Part shown: one piece after another, positions 33,473 to 44,184 of the stretch
Layout: every line of letters begins with the position of its first letter
Position numbering within the stretch: the stretch's first letter is position 1
Assembly: GCA_028023455.1 (NCBI GenBank)
Contig: JAQFVV010012476.1
Coordinates: 1,901,820-1,965,819 of the forward strand
Direction: 5' to 3'
Length of the DNA: 64,000 nt
Source of the DNA: Epiperipatus broadwayi
Lineage: Eukaryota > Onychophora > Udeonychophora > Euonychophora > Peripatidae
Position numbers and translations under genes: made by a program
The notes under the pieces: generated by a model
What the model saw: the letters and a program-made list of their open reading frames with translations, nothing else
The model's database searches: none
Told to the model about the DNA's origin: nothing

Positions 33473-34110
33473 TTGAAATAATATTTTTAATGGTTTACAA
33501 ACAATTACAAACAATCCTTAAATCCGCAGAAGTACTTTCGGTTACTTTCTAACCTGCCTCAACTGCCATTAAATTCAAAAACAAAAGTGGAAGCAAACGT
33601 CATCAATTCAAATTCCACGAATCTCATATTTTAATGTTAGAAGCTTGTCGATTTATTAAATGCGTTTTATTCCTGTTTATAAAAATTGCCTCTTTAATTT
33701 TTCTTTTACTATGGTTTCTCTCTTCATGAAGAATTTTACAAACAATTACAAACAATCTTTAAATCCGCAGAAGTACTTTCGGTTACTTTCTAACCTGCCT
33801 CAACTGCCATTAAATTAAAAAACAAAAGCGGAAGCAAACGTCATCAATTCAAATTCCACGAATCTCGTATTTTAATGTTAGAAACTTGTCAATTTATTAA
33901 ATGTGTTTTATTCCTGTTTATAAAAATTGCCTCTTTAATTTTTCTTTTACTATGGTCTCTCTCTTCATGAAGAATTTTCACATTTTCAAAATTCGCTTTT
34001 GTTTTTGAATTTAATGGCAGTTGAGGCAGGTTAGAAAGTAACCGAAAGTATTTCTGCAGATTTAAAGATTGTTTGTAATTGTTTGTAAACCGTTAAAAAT
34101 ATTATTTCAA
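33473..34110 (-). pseudogene. PLE 3' ends: two tandem copies plus an inverted partial copy
   Basis: Two 241-bp direct copies start at about 33494 and 33735. Each encodes in minus a C-terminal GIY-YIG block, ERNHSKRKIKEA then INRQASNIKI, matching the PLE proteins at 35666 and 50338 (ERNNNKRKIKEAMLI, INRQ(A/T)ANIKI). A third, inverted copy of the last about 118 bp (33993-34110) closes the array, giving inverted ends with 33473-33593. Tandem and inverted partial copies are a known habit of Penelope-like elements. Confidence 0.75.
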
Positions 34111-34115
34111 TTATA

Positions 34116-34610
34116 ATTACAATATTGTTTTTAATTAACGAATATTTTATTTATTTTACATATATATATGATACTATCCCATTTATACTTAAAAATTAAC
34201 AAAACTTAAATGAAAAATATATTTATTACATCAAATATAAATAAATTAACCCTTTAAATAACATTCAGAAAAACAATAGAAACAAATACCAATAAAAAAC
34301 ATTGATCGACCCACAACACACATCAACATATCCCAACCTCAATACATATAAAAAAATTTTATAACATATATTTTATTCATAATACTGATTCAATTTTCAC
34401 TTATATATCTTTTTCATTGAACTAGTAACAAAAATCTCCAGATAAAATAAATCTCAGAATATAACCTCTTTACATATTACATGCAACCATTTTTTAAATC
34501 GTAAGAACTTTATATTCACTTAAACAAAAGAACCTAAATTTTAAACTTTTTAGTAAATAATCAACCTATCTGACCAAACTAAATTCTTCATAATAATTTA
34601 TTTGATTATT
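34116..34610. other. Gene-free stretch
   Basis: AT-rich; nothing supported. Confidence 0.4.
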
Positions 34611-34615
34611 TTTAT

Positions 34616-35059
34616 TTATTTATTTAAAATCTTTCCATTTATTTCTTTTTTTTTTTTTTTTTCCTGATAAATTTGTAACTGTGGAGGGGGGGTGGTTGTT
34701 GGGGGTGGGGTGTAGGGAATGGGCCCCTGCGGGGTTTGTTTTTTTTTTGCTCTCTTGCGGTTTTCCTTCTCTGTTTTTTTTTTTTGTCGTATTCGTGGCT
34801 GTCTGGTATGGGGTTTTTTCAAAGCAAATTTTGTGGTCTTCATCCGCCTTTTTGTTTGGGTTTTGGTTGTTGGTTCCTTTGTCAAATGCTCGTAAATGCC
34901 CGGTGTCTTTTGGTTGTTGGGCGCTCTTGGGTGGGCATTTCCCTCCATTGTCTTCATTTGTTTTTGTTTTGTTCTGGTTTTGCCGGTCTCCTCTTTTCCA
35001 TTATCCTTCATATTTTTGTGCCTTATTAAAATGTAAAATTGATATAATGTAATTAACAA
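34616..35059 (-). other. A/C-rich unassigned ORF (147 codons)
   Basis: In minus the frame is Lys-, Thr-, Pro- and Gln-rich, with TPPPTTTPPPQL near residue 125. The DNA is strikingly strand-biased: + is almost all G and T between 34680 and 35000, unlike the AT-rich flanks. It could be a piece of a retroelement ORF1 or just drifted low-complexity DNA; the absence of interruption may follow from the lack of T-starting triplets in minus. No domain recognised. Confidence 0.25.
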
Positions 35060-35112
35060 TTAGCAAAATCAAGAATATGTAAATGTAAATGTAAACTCAA
35101 AATATCTTTGGC

Positions 35113-35145
35113 TTTTTTTTTTTTTTTATTTTTTTTTTTTTATAA

Positions 35146-35185
<40 letters not shown>
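35113..35185 (-). repeat. Long poly-T tract
   Basis: About 70 bases nearly all T, with a few A interruptions. It abuts the start of the HHR unit at 35186, so in minus it looks like a poly(A) tail attached to that unit. Confidence 0.85.
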
Positions 35186-35500
35186 CATCGAGCATTCCAT
35201 CATCGGATTTTCAGTGAAATGGATGGCTGAAGAGTTGGAGAATAGAAAAGATTAAAACCTGTCCATTAAAGTTTAAAGATTTGCTAGCTTAATATAAACT
35301 AAGAATGTATTGTATATATGTGTGTGAGAAGGTGATCTGGACCAAATGATGAGTGTGAGTTCAGCATGAAATACATATATTGGAGATCATTTATATTTTA
35401 CATAGATATGTGGTCATGTGTATAAGCTGTATATGATAGATTGGATAGATATAGGGAGTTTGAAAGTTGATGTTCAAGTCTCTTATATATATTTTAATAA
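35186..35500 (+). repeat. HHR repeat family 1, unit 8
   Basis: A plus copy starting at the CATCGAGCATTCCATCATCGG block and running through GATGGCTGAAGAGTTGG and the core to GATGTTCAAGTCTC. It lies about 35-80 bp from the 3' end of the PLE copy at 35575. Confidence 0.8.
35331..35390 (+). ncRNA. Hammerhead ribozyme remnant, family 1
   Basis: AUGAUGA (C3 changed to A), stem II GUGUGAGUUCAGCAU with imperfect pairing, GAAA and UACAUAUA kept. Probably inactive. Confidence 0.6.
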
Positions 35501-35534
35501 TATTACAAATCGATTTCTGTATTTCTTCAAAATA

Positions 35535-36825
35535 ATATACATAAATTTATAAATAAGTATTAGAAAATACAGCACTTAAAAGTTTATAAAAATATATCTA
35601 TAACCGTCACTTAGAAGCACTTTCAACTATCTTTGTAGTTTTTGTCAACTAATACTTTTAAAATGTTAGCTTTCCCATAATTTCATGATCTTAACAATTG
35701 CTGCTTGCTTATTAATTAAATCATACTTATATTTATATATTAACATCGCTTCTTTAATTTTTCTTTTATTATTATTTCTTTCAGTTTCCAATATTTTTAC
35801 ATTATTATAATGAAAATTAAAACCATATATATATATAAATGATTTATTATGGTCATAAAAGACAGAAGCTGATAAATTATCATTATTTTTATAATTTTGT
35901 TTTGTATTTTGAATTATTTTTAATAATAACAAGTGCTCCTTTGTTCTTTTTTTCAATGTGCACCTTGATTCACGTATATATCCACTGCCACACCTACACA
36001 TCCATTTGTAAATGATACAATTTTTATTTGTTAATAAAATCTTATCTTTGGAATTATTTATTAATTTATTTAATGTAGATGGTGCATAAAATGCAATATC
36101 ACATATACCTTTATAAATTTTCTTAATGAAACTTGCCTGTTGATTTGAAATGTACGGTATTGATATTCAAATTTATTTATCAGAAGAATTAACATTATTA
36201 TTAATATTATTTTTATATTTAGAATTAAAATTTTTAACAGTATAATAAACACAATCATAATTATATCCAACGTTTAACAATTCATTATAATAAATTTCCA
36301 TATTTTTGTTTTTTTCCGATGCATATTTACAAAGGTTATCATTTCTAAATAAGAAGGACTTCAAACCTGCCATTTTATGTGACATTGGTACTTTTGATTC
36401 ATATGGAATATATCCTCTCTTTGCTATTGGTTTCAGAGTCATATAGTAATCCAGTTTATCTTTGTTTCTAGTTATCTAGAGATCTAAAAACTGAACACAC
36501 ATTGAATTTTCATTTGTTTTAATTCATTTTAAGCCCTTTATATTATTTAATTCATTAAACAAATCATTACTAGTATTTGGCTTTCCTCAAACAAAAACAT
36601 CATCAACATATGATAATATTCCTTTTTTAAAATATTTTCTTTATATGTAGATATAACAAAATTACATATTTGGGCAACTGTAGGAAGACCCATCAGCCAG
36701 CCATTACTCATTTTATAAAATTCATACTTAAAAATCACATAAATATTTTTATCAATAAAGTTTAATGTTTCAACTATAAATTTTATTATATTAACATTAA
36801 CATTTTTTAACTTTAATGCATTATT
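35535..36825 (-). pseudogene. Penelope-like element, RT plus GIY-YIG endonuclease
   Basis: In minus the RT is split over frames: FYKMSNGWLMGLPTVAQIC (motif 4 region, about 36700), then YVDDVFV (about 36590-36610, the catalytic YxDD), FLDL (about 36490), then the 36442-36173 frame with KPIAKRGYIPYES and PMSHKMAGLKSFLFRNDNL, typical of the PLE RT thumb. The endonuclease follows at 36001-35666: YIRES...LKKRTKEHLLL and ERNNNKRKIKEAMLIYKYK. GIY-YIG is altered (YIRES for YIGES). Stops and frameshifts show a dead copy. Its N-terminal part is missing; at about 36825 it meets an inverted copy. Confidence 0.85.
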
Positions 36826-37213
36826 GCAGTGGATATATAGGTGAGTCGAGGTGCACACTGCAAAAAAGAACAAAAGAGTACTTGTTATTATATTAATAAA
36901 AAGGGTTCAAAACACAAAACAAAATTATAAAAATAATGATAATTTATCAGCTTCTGTCTTTTATGACCATAAAAAATCATGTATATATGGTTTTGATTTT
37001 AATTATAGTAATGTAAAAATATTGGAAACTGAAATAAATAATAATAAAAGAATAATTAAAGAAGCGATGTTAATATATAAATACAAGCAAAATTTAATTA
37101 ATAGGCAAGCAGCAAACATTAAGAAGATAGTTGAAAGTGCTTCTAAGTGACGGTTATAGATATATTTTTATAAACTTTTAAGTATTGTATTTTTCTAATA
37201 TTTATTTATAAAT
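36825..37213 (+). pseudogene. Inverted partial copy of the same PLE (endonuclease to 3' end)
   Basis: Plus strand reads SGYIGESRCTLQKRTKEYLL, then a frame from 36890 with NYKNNDNLSASVFYDHKKS and KILETEINNNKR to a stop near 37150, followed by a 3' UTR that mirrors 35535-35640 (GACGGTTATAGATATATTTT). The YIGES motif is intact here. About 50 bp before the stop region are deleted relative to the minus copy. It joins the minus PLE head to head. Confidence 0.85.
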
Positions 37214-37335
37214 TCACACACATACCCATATATATATATATATGATCAACAGATGGCATTTTACCAAAAATACCATCAAAGCTTGTTTGTTTACATAAAT
37301 GTCAGAGTAAGCATTCACTACCACTTTCGTTAGTT

Positions 37336-37386
37336 CCACCTTCAGATCATGATTTCAAGCTGATTTTGCTATCATCAGTGAAGGAC
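37336..37386 (-). ncRNA. Hammerhead ribozyme, family 2, core intact (dimer unit 1)
   Basis: In minus: stem I CCUUCA with UGAAGG (six perfect pairs), CUGAUGA, stem II AGC-AAAAUCA-GCU flanked by a U-U mismatch, GAAA, stem III from AUCAUGAU, then C and the break (UC). The core is complete. The unpaired first step of stem II makes activity uncertain. Confidence 0.7.
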
Positions 37387-37738
37387 AGGAAATAAGAAAT
37401 TAGATCTAAACACTAAACTCTGAGCATTTATGAAACAATTTCTATTCAGCTTGCAAGCGTGAATTTTTTAGACACGTAATGTCTTCAAAATCAGCATAGC
37501 AAGCCAGATAGCTATATGGTCTGATATCAGTTCAGTATCTCCACATGGTAGAAGCCTCTGCAATATATATCATTGCAAGAAAAACTTCAAAGGTACATTT
37601 ATGAAAAACAAAAAAGCAAGTTAAACTTGCCAATGCTTGTATTTATGATCAACAGATGGCGTTTTACCAAAAACACCGTCAAAGCGTGTTTGTTTACATA
37701 AACGTCAGAGTAAGCATTCACTACCTCTTTCATTAGTT

Positions 37739-37790
37739 CCACCTTCAGATCATGATTTCAAGCTGATTTTGCTATCATCAGTGAAGGACA
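37739..37790 (-). ncRNA. Hammerhead ribozyme, family 2, core intact (dimer unit 2)
   Basis: Identical in its core to the unit 1 ribozyme. Two ribozymes in direct tandem would cut a transcript into a unit-length RNA of about 403 nt. Confidence 0.7.
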
Positions 37791-38029
37791 GGAAATAAGA
37801 AACTAGATCTAAACACTAAACTCTGAGCGTTTATGAAACAATTTCTATTCAGCTTGCAAGCGTGAATTTTTTAGACACATGATGTCTTCAAAATCAGCAT
37901 AGCAAGCCAGATAGTTATATGGGTCTGATATCAGTTCAGTATCTCCACATAGTAGAAGCCTCTGCAATATATATCATTGCAAGAAAAACTTCAAAGGTAC
38001 ATTTATGAAAACAAAAAAGCATTCATATT

Positions 38030-38895
38030 GTAATGGTGCATGGAAAGAGTAATGATTTATGTATTCTTCAAGCCATATATGGAGATTGTGCCACTTATAA
38101 TAACATGAAACATGGGGTAGAGTAGAGTATTTGAATAATAAAAAACAAACAATGATTTTTAATTAAAATTAATGTTTTACAGACAAATAGTGGTTTATTA
38201 ATCAGTAGAACAACTAACAGAATTAAGATCAATTATCTATGTTCATAAGAAACTGTAACTATTTTTATATAATGTATTATATAGATCAAAATTGTTGACA
38301 CCCAACTTCTTTTCATATCACATTGGTCTAAAAGGAATGTGGATATGATGATTTGAATTTATTGTGTCAAAAACTATAATTATCCCACACTCCTTTTATC
38401 TCTACTATATATTTGTTATTGCCATTTTAAAATAATAAATAATACCTTTAAATACATCACTTTTGTATACTTTGACAAAATTTTAAAGCAATATATTTTC
38501 TACAAATTTTATTGCCAGTCAGATACTCTGTAATAACAAGCAATGCAAAGAAAGAAGTAACATCTAAGCTTTTACCAATTTGAATAACAAAGAATTTGCT
38601 ATTTTTAATTTTACTTATTGCTGTTAACTCAACATCTTTAAACATTACATGATCACCATTTCCTGCCTATAGAGTAAGGGTAGCTGTGGTTTTTCCAAAA
38701 CCTCGAAACCAAAATGTCTAGATATTGAAATGGGTTCAGATCTATATGATTACACAAATGAATGTTGTTGGATCAAAAACATCATTGTGTTTTTACCATC
38801 TTTGGATCATAGATTTATAGTTAACTAATTAGATAAAAGATGGCTACTAGAGGGTTGCATTCATTCCTAATATCCAGTTGCAGAGCTCTAAGATC
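38030..38895. other. Gene-free stretch
   Basis: AT-rich; the 62-aa minus frame at 38457-38645 has no motif. Confidence 0.4.
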
Positions 38896-38899
38896 CAAG

Positions 38900-38950
38900 G
38901 CCTCTCAGTGTTGAAAGCCACAAGCTAGGAACTAGTCTGGGGATGTTGGA
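38900..38950 (+). ncRNA. Hammerhead ribozyme remnant, family 2
   Basis: GUGUUGA for CUGAUGA, stem II-like AGCCACAAGCU, then GGAAC, UA, GUC, UGGGG. The second half of the family 2 motif is readable; the first is decayed. Confidence 0.4.
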
Positions 38951-39204
38951 TAAGTAGACAGTAGACAGGGATTTTATGCATAAATCATCTTGCATTCATT
39001 GAATAAGGCTTGTACTGGATAGCCTTTATGGAAAATTGCTAATGTATCTTTAAACATATCTAAAATTTCTGAAAATGAAAAATTTTGGCTGCAAACGTGA
39101 TAGAATTATTTTTTTATACATTCCTCTCTTGGAAAATACAGATTGTGTCTTCCACACATGAAAAAAATAATTATCAGCTATAGTATAATTCTTACAACAT
39201 TATT

Positions 39205-39900
39205 TTATTCTGTCATGATTAGGATACCTGGGTGTATCAAAAGTAATTCATATTAATAAATCTTTTTTCTTATAGTAATAAACTGTTTCATTGTTGAATA
39301 TTATTAAGCTGTTGCACATGCGCTTTGCAGATTTTAACTATAAATGACTGAATACTAACACTTCAACCACATGATAAAGTCTTTGGAAAAGATAGAGTGG
39401 CCATCTATCTTTTCGAACCCAAACACTTTTGTATGGGCAAATCTTAAGTGTTTGAAAGTGAAAGCCTGAAGATATTAAATAATCATTTTAAATTACTTTT
39501 ATTTACATACATTTAATTTCAAATAAGAATGACGTATCGTAAATTCTAGTAATTTTCACCAGTGTCATTCATTCAAGCATGTAAAAGTAATTTAAAGTGA
39601 TTATTTAATATCTTCACGCTTTCACTTTCAAACACTTAAGATTTGTCCATACAAAAGCATTTGGGTTCGAAAAGATAGATGACCACTCTATCTTTTCCAA
39701 AGACTTTATCATGTGGTTGAAGTGTTAGTATTCAGTCATTTATAGTTAAAATCTGCAAAGCGCATGTGCAACAGCTTAATGCTGTTTAAATACTACAGTT
39801 TATAAACATCGCGCTATATAAAATAATTGATTTATTGTTGAATATTGTAACATTTACCTTTCATTACATTATCAAACTCTATAGATTTTGGTATTTAGAA
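39205..39900 (+). pseudogene. Upstream partial copy of a PLE 3' end, split by an insertion
   Basis: TGTGTCAAAAGTA-like sequence, a T-rich AATAAA region and ATTGTTGAATATT (39223-39302), then, after the insertion at 39303-39833, GTAACATTTACCTTTCATTA (39847-39866). The same order without a break occurs at 42318-42415 after the full PLE. This gives the PLE a tandem partial copy upstream, the usual PLE arrangement. Confidence 0.65.
39303..39833. repeat. Foldback element inserted in the PLE tail
   Basis: Inverted arms 39303-39495 and 39587-39780 start with ATTAAGCTGTTGCACATGCG and are over 90 percent complementary by eye. A non-inverted 53-bp tail follows the right arm. A 13-bp direct repeat ATTGTTGAATATT flanks the whole (39290-39302 and 39834-39846), which supports insertion with target-site duplication. 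No coding capacity. Confidence 0.85.
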
Positions 39901-40002
39901 TTATATTTTATTTTACCTTTTCACATCAGTAATATAATAAGATGGACGATATTGAATTATGGTCAACATCTATATTAATCTTATGAAAAAAACAAGAACA
40001 TC

Positions 40003-42420
40003 TTGCATTTCTTAGGAATTGTCTTCAGGTTAATGCTTTTCCTAGTTGTTGTAATATCAAAATTTGCAAGTCTATTTTTCAAAGTAATAACATTATCATT
40101 ACACTCAAAATTCCCTCCTAAAATTGATTATAAAAAAACCTTTGTAATGCAATACAAAGCTGATAAAAGAAGAAAATGTCATATGGCTTATTACTTTTCT
40201 GTCCCTGCCTCTATTCTCACAAAGTGCAATAATGTAGCATCTGGCTTGAAGAAGAAATGTTCTAAGAAACTGTTTTGACTTCATCCATCTCGAAATTGGG
40301 TTAACCTCTCACACTTGGAAATCCCCAGAAATGCTGCCAAAATTTTAAAGTACAGTTCTAGATTCACTGCAGGTGACTATTGCTTTCCTGAAATGGAAAT
40401 TATTTTCGATATTGAGTCCAAATTTGAAACTGACTCTGAAAATGATACATTTTTAGAGAAGGCATCAAATGTTTTATATCAACTCCCCTAACATTATAAT
40501 ATCCAATGGTACCATAATGTCCATTGCACTAGACAGTTTTTATGCACAATGATCTGGTCTGTCTCAAGGAAGACAAAAATCACAGACTGGTCATATTAAA
40601 CCACAAAGAGTTTGACTACAAAATCAATCACTAACAAACCTTGCTTTCTTTCTGAGATTCATTATTATAACATGAATTCAGGAAAAAATTGTCTTGGGTC
40701 ATTTATTTTAGGAAAATACAATGGCAAAAGACTTTCTGGCCACAACAGCAAAATTCTTTCTAGCCATGATTACTTTAGAATATACCCTTCAGCCCCTGTC
40801 ATCCCTCAAGTTTTTTAAAACATCAAACTACATAAGGATAATCACCTATTCCTCTTCTCATTGGTTTCAGAAGATTCTACTACTATCTCATGGCCAAACT
40901 CATTGCTTCTTGGCTAATTAATGATCTTGTATTCAGTGTATACTGCCTAAAATCTGCATATGACTTTGTTAAAAAAATTCATAATGTTCCAATTGATCAT
41001 AACTATAAATCATATCTGTCAATGTTAAAGAGCTATACTTCTCTGCCTCTCATACTCAATCTATTAACATCATGAAAATATTACTACAGCAAATTAATTA
41101 TAATATCCACAAAATCCAATTTATTATTAAAACTTTGAATTGAATCAGTGATAAAATCATCATATCTATCAGTCACAAAACCTTTAAAATAAACCATGGC
41201 TGACCAATGGGGCTTTCTTTTAGTGGAATAATATGTAGCCTCTATCTTACCTAATTTGAATGTGTGATCATTCCTAGAGATGAATGTCATCCCAACACAT
41301 GCTTATATACCAGATATGTTGATGACACTTTTATATGTGCTAGTGAAGATATTATTCACCAAATACACTCTGAATTAACATCTTCAACCTCTCTCACATG
41401 GGCTCTCGAGCACAAAAATGACCATCATCATAGTTTAAAGTTTCTTGATTTGGATATTACAAGACATATCAACAGAATGATTTAAAAACCTTTCAGCATC
41501 AGAGGATTTATACACCCAAACTCCAACACTTTGTATGCTTATAAATTTGCAAGCAGAAAAACCTTCCTACATAGAAACCTTACACTCTGCAAATTTTGAG
41601 GCAGATCAAAAACAAAACATCAAACTATTCACTAGCAACATTTGTCAATATCAAACACCTTCATGCTACTATCACTTGCTTTTATTATAAACCCTCTCAT
41701 TTCACACTTTCTCCCCCCAATGACAAAACTTGGGCCAGTCTTCCTTATATTTTGAAGATTGTGAATAAGTTAAAAAAATATGTATAATAAATACAATATT
41801 TCTTTCCGATCATCTTCTTCAGTTAGCAAACTGTTAAAAAAACTCTAAAAACAACATCCTCATAGTGGTTTCTTATGAAATCATTTATAAAGTTAACTGC
41901 TCTAACCCATCCTGCATGAAGGCATATTACAGAGAAATCCACACCAACTTGAGACTATGAGACTTCCTCAACATAGTTACATGTACAAACACACTAAGAA
42001 AAGCACACTTCACTCTTTTTAGATGATGAGCTGATCACTGGCCATTGCTTCAATATTTCCACAACTGATGTTATCCTTTCAGAACATAATTATAGAAAGA
42101 GAAAGCTTAAGGAAGCTTTATCAATTGCCAGGAATGCCAACACCATCGATAAAAAGGAATCCAGTACTCTATTCTCTAACAAATGGCATCCATAGCTTCT
42201 CCTTTTTCATTAACATTCAAATTTCCTCAGTATTTATTCATTTTGATCTCTTTGATATTCATATTCAACATTACCTATGGATCACAATTCATCACTTTTC
42301 TTATTCTCCTATGATTATGGTGTCTGGTTGTGTCAAAAGTATAGTGTTAATAAAACTTTCTTTTTATAATCATAACCTGTTTTGTTGTTGAATGTTAACA
42401 TTTACCTTTCATTATATTTA
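40003..42420 (+). pseudogene. Degraded Penelope-like element (RT and GIY-YIG)
   Basis: Order on +: an N-terminal segment to about 40480; KLHKDN (about 40830, from KIHK); a stretch with KLIASWLINDL and SAYDFVKKIHN; SYTSLPL (about 41030, the D.SLYTSLP block); HG-stop-PMG (about 41200); RYVDDTFICASE (41311-41346, catalytic YVDD); SLKFLDLDITR (about 41435-41467); then about 41880 YKVNCSNPSCMKAYYREIHTN (quoted as YKVNCSNPSC and KAYYREIHTN), a worn GIY-YIG with C-x4-C. The 3' UTR ends around 42415. Many stops: inactive. A different PLE lineage from the one at 35.5-37.2 kb. Confidence 0.8.
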
Positions 42421-42665
42421 AAATCAATTATATATATATATATGCTCTGCACATAGATAATGAAGCTATTTAATGTATATAAAATTATCAAAAGTTACCA
42501 CCAAGTGCTTTTGGGACAGCTAATAGTCCCATATTCAAGTCGCCATGAATATGGGACTATAAACTGTCCCGAAAGTGCTTGGCAGTAACTTTTGATAATT
42601 TTATGTACATTGAATAGCTTCATTACCTGTGCGCAGAACACATATATATATATTAATTGATTTCA
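42421..42665. repeat. Foldback element with about 95-bp arms
   Basis: Arms 42443-42537 and 42546-42639 (TAATGAAGCTATTTAATGTA against TACATTGAATAGCTTCATTA) around an 8-bp loop, and (TA)n plus ATCAATT/AATTGAT extending the symmetry. It sits exactly at the PLE 3' end. Confidence 0.85.
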
Positions 42666-42825
42666 AATGCTAATGAAGTAAAACCTTAACTATATTTAAA
42701 AATAAAATAATATAGTAGGAGGCTTTAAGTATGCTTTGATTATCTTTAATATCAGATGAGAAGAAAGATGTGATATCTTTATGTTCCATTAAATAGTAAA
42801 AAAAAAATCCATTATTTATTTATAC

Positions 42826-43431
42826 ATCATCACCATTGTCAATACATTACAGGCAAGGAGCTTTCTAATTTAATCCAGTTTGTCTGATTTTTACCATTTT
42901 TTCTATAATACATCAGCAAATCTCTTTATATTAACTCTTTATTTTATCCACCCACCTCTTATGTGATCTCTTTCTAGGTCTTTTAAATCTCTTGGGACCC
43001 AGTTTAAACTTCAACTGTTCATCTATTATTATCTTTATTAGAAATATACCCAGCATAATTTCATTTCAGCTTTTTATTCTTTCGATGATGTTATTAATGC
43101 CTGTTTGTTCTTTTGTCCATATATTTTATTTCTGATATCTTTTTATTACTCCTAATATACACTTCTTTATACTTTGTTGAGTTTTCTGAAGTCTCTAAAT
43201 TGCTCTTTTGCTAAATGACCAAATCTCAAATTTATAAGTAAGGAAAGGTAAAGCATGCATATTAAAAGTATTTCTTTTCAAACATCTAGGCATATTCTTT
43301 TTAAATATGAAGTCATTTTTATCAAAAGCACTCCATTCAAATTTTAATTCAATAATTAATTCTATCCATTCTGTTTCCATTTGTATTAGTAATCTGACCA
43401 AGATATTTGTAATTAACTTTTTATAATTCAT
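42826..43431 (-). pseudogene. LINE remnant, RTE-like C-terminal third
   Basis: In minus, 43431-43195 reads MPRCLKRNTFNMHALPFLTY then EIWSFSKRAI, continuing into QQSIKKCILGV, TGINNIIERIKS, then KFKLGPKRFKRPRKRSHKRW and VDKIKS (about 42960). This is the standard LINE order: K...F..CVLP.LTYG.E.W, Q..MER..LG, KR..GRP..RW.DDI. The 3' end near 42826 has CATCATCACCATTGTC, a microsatellite-like tail. Decayed by a few stops. Confidence 0.75.
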
Positions 43432-44180
43432 TACTCAATCAATGGTATTCTGTCCTATGTATAGGTCCAGAAAACAATCACATCACAAATTTCATCCATT
43501 TCTTCACTCCATTCTCGTAATTGTCCAGCTCTTCAATTCCACATATTCATTTCCATCTCTTATATCATCAAGTAAGACCAATATTTTTGTTCTTTCTTTT
43601 TGTTTATACTTACTATTTCTTTCAAAACTTATTTCATTAAACTATTTATTTCTTTTTAGTATATGCCCAATCCAAGTTCTCTTTCTATCTTTAATATTCT
43701 CCATCAATTTTCTTTTTTTTTTTTATTACTCTTTTCAAAACTTCTTCATTAGTCATTTCATTTATCCAACTGATTTTTTCCATCCTTTTTTTATTATTAC
43801 ATCTCAAATACTTCCAATCTGTTTCTAATTTTTATTTTCATTGTTCACATTTCATAACCTTATAATAGTAAACTTCACACATAGCATTTACTAATCTTTT
43901 TATTATTTTTTTCTTCAAAGGTCCAAGCTACCAATTTGGTTTTATTTTTTTTACTCATTGTCCATATTTCACAACCATACAATAAATAATATACTTCACA
44001 CAAAGCATTTAATTAATTTTTCCCCTTAATTCTCTTTTCAAAGTTTCATAAAATATTTTCTTCTTCAGAGAAAACTCATTGAATATTATTTAGTCTTTGT
44101 TGCATTTATCTTTAGTCCTTTTTTATTTATTTCATCTGATAACTTGTAACATTTTCTGAAGCTCTGAAATGTTGTTCGCA
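43432..44180 (-). pseudogene. Second LINE remnant, RT to C terminus
   Basis: In minus, from about 44160: LSDEINKKGLKINATKTK (RT block before the C-terminal region), then about 43900-43700 pieces KKISWINEMTNEEVL-like and RTWIGHIL (about 43680), later LVLLDDI. This is the L..FEM...RRM..ISW.D..TNEEVL...WIGHIL order. A local duplication around 43830-44030 repeats the block for the LWTM..E region. Several frameshifts. Confidence 0.6.
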
Positions 44181-44184
44181 AAAA

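Larger units (their letters stand above)
37242..38027 (-). repeat. HHR repeat family 2, direct dimer of about 403 bp
   Basis: Two units, from ATGATCAACAGATGGC at 37242 and 37645, are almost identical to about 38020, so the duplication is recent. Each includes a hammerhead core in minus. The start (GATCAACAGATGGCATTTTACC) and the TTTACATAAATG block match the palindromic repeat at 49841-50152 beside the other PLE copy, so this is likely the same PLE-linked repeat. No ORF. Confidence 0.85.

Noticed and set aside
34681-35052. Phe/Leu/Trp-rich plus frames as membrane proteins
   Set aside because: They are the translation of a G/T-only strand; hydrophobicity follows from base composition.
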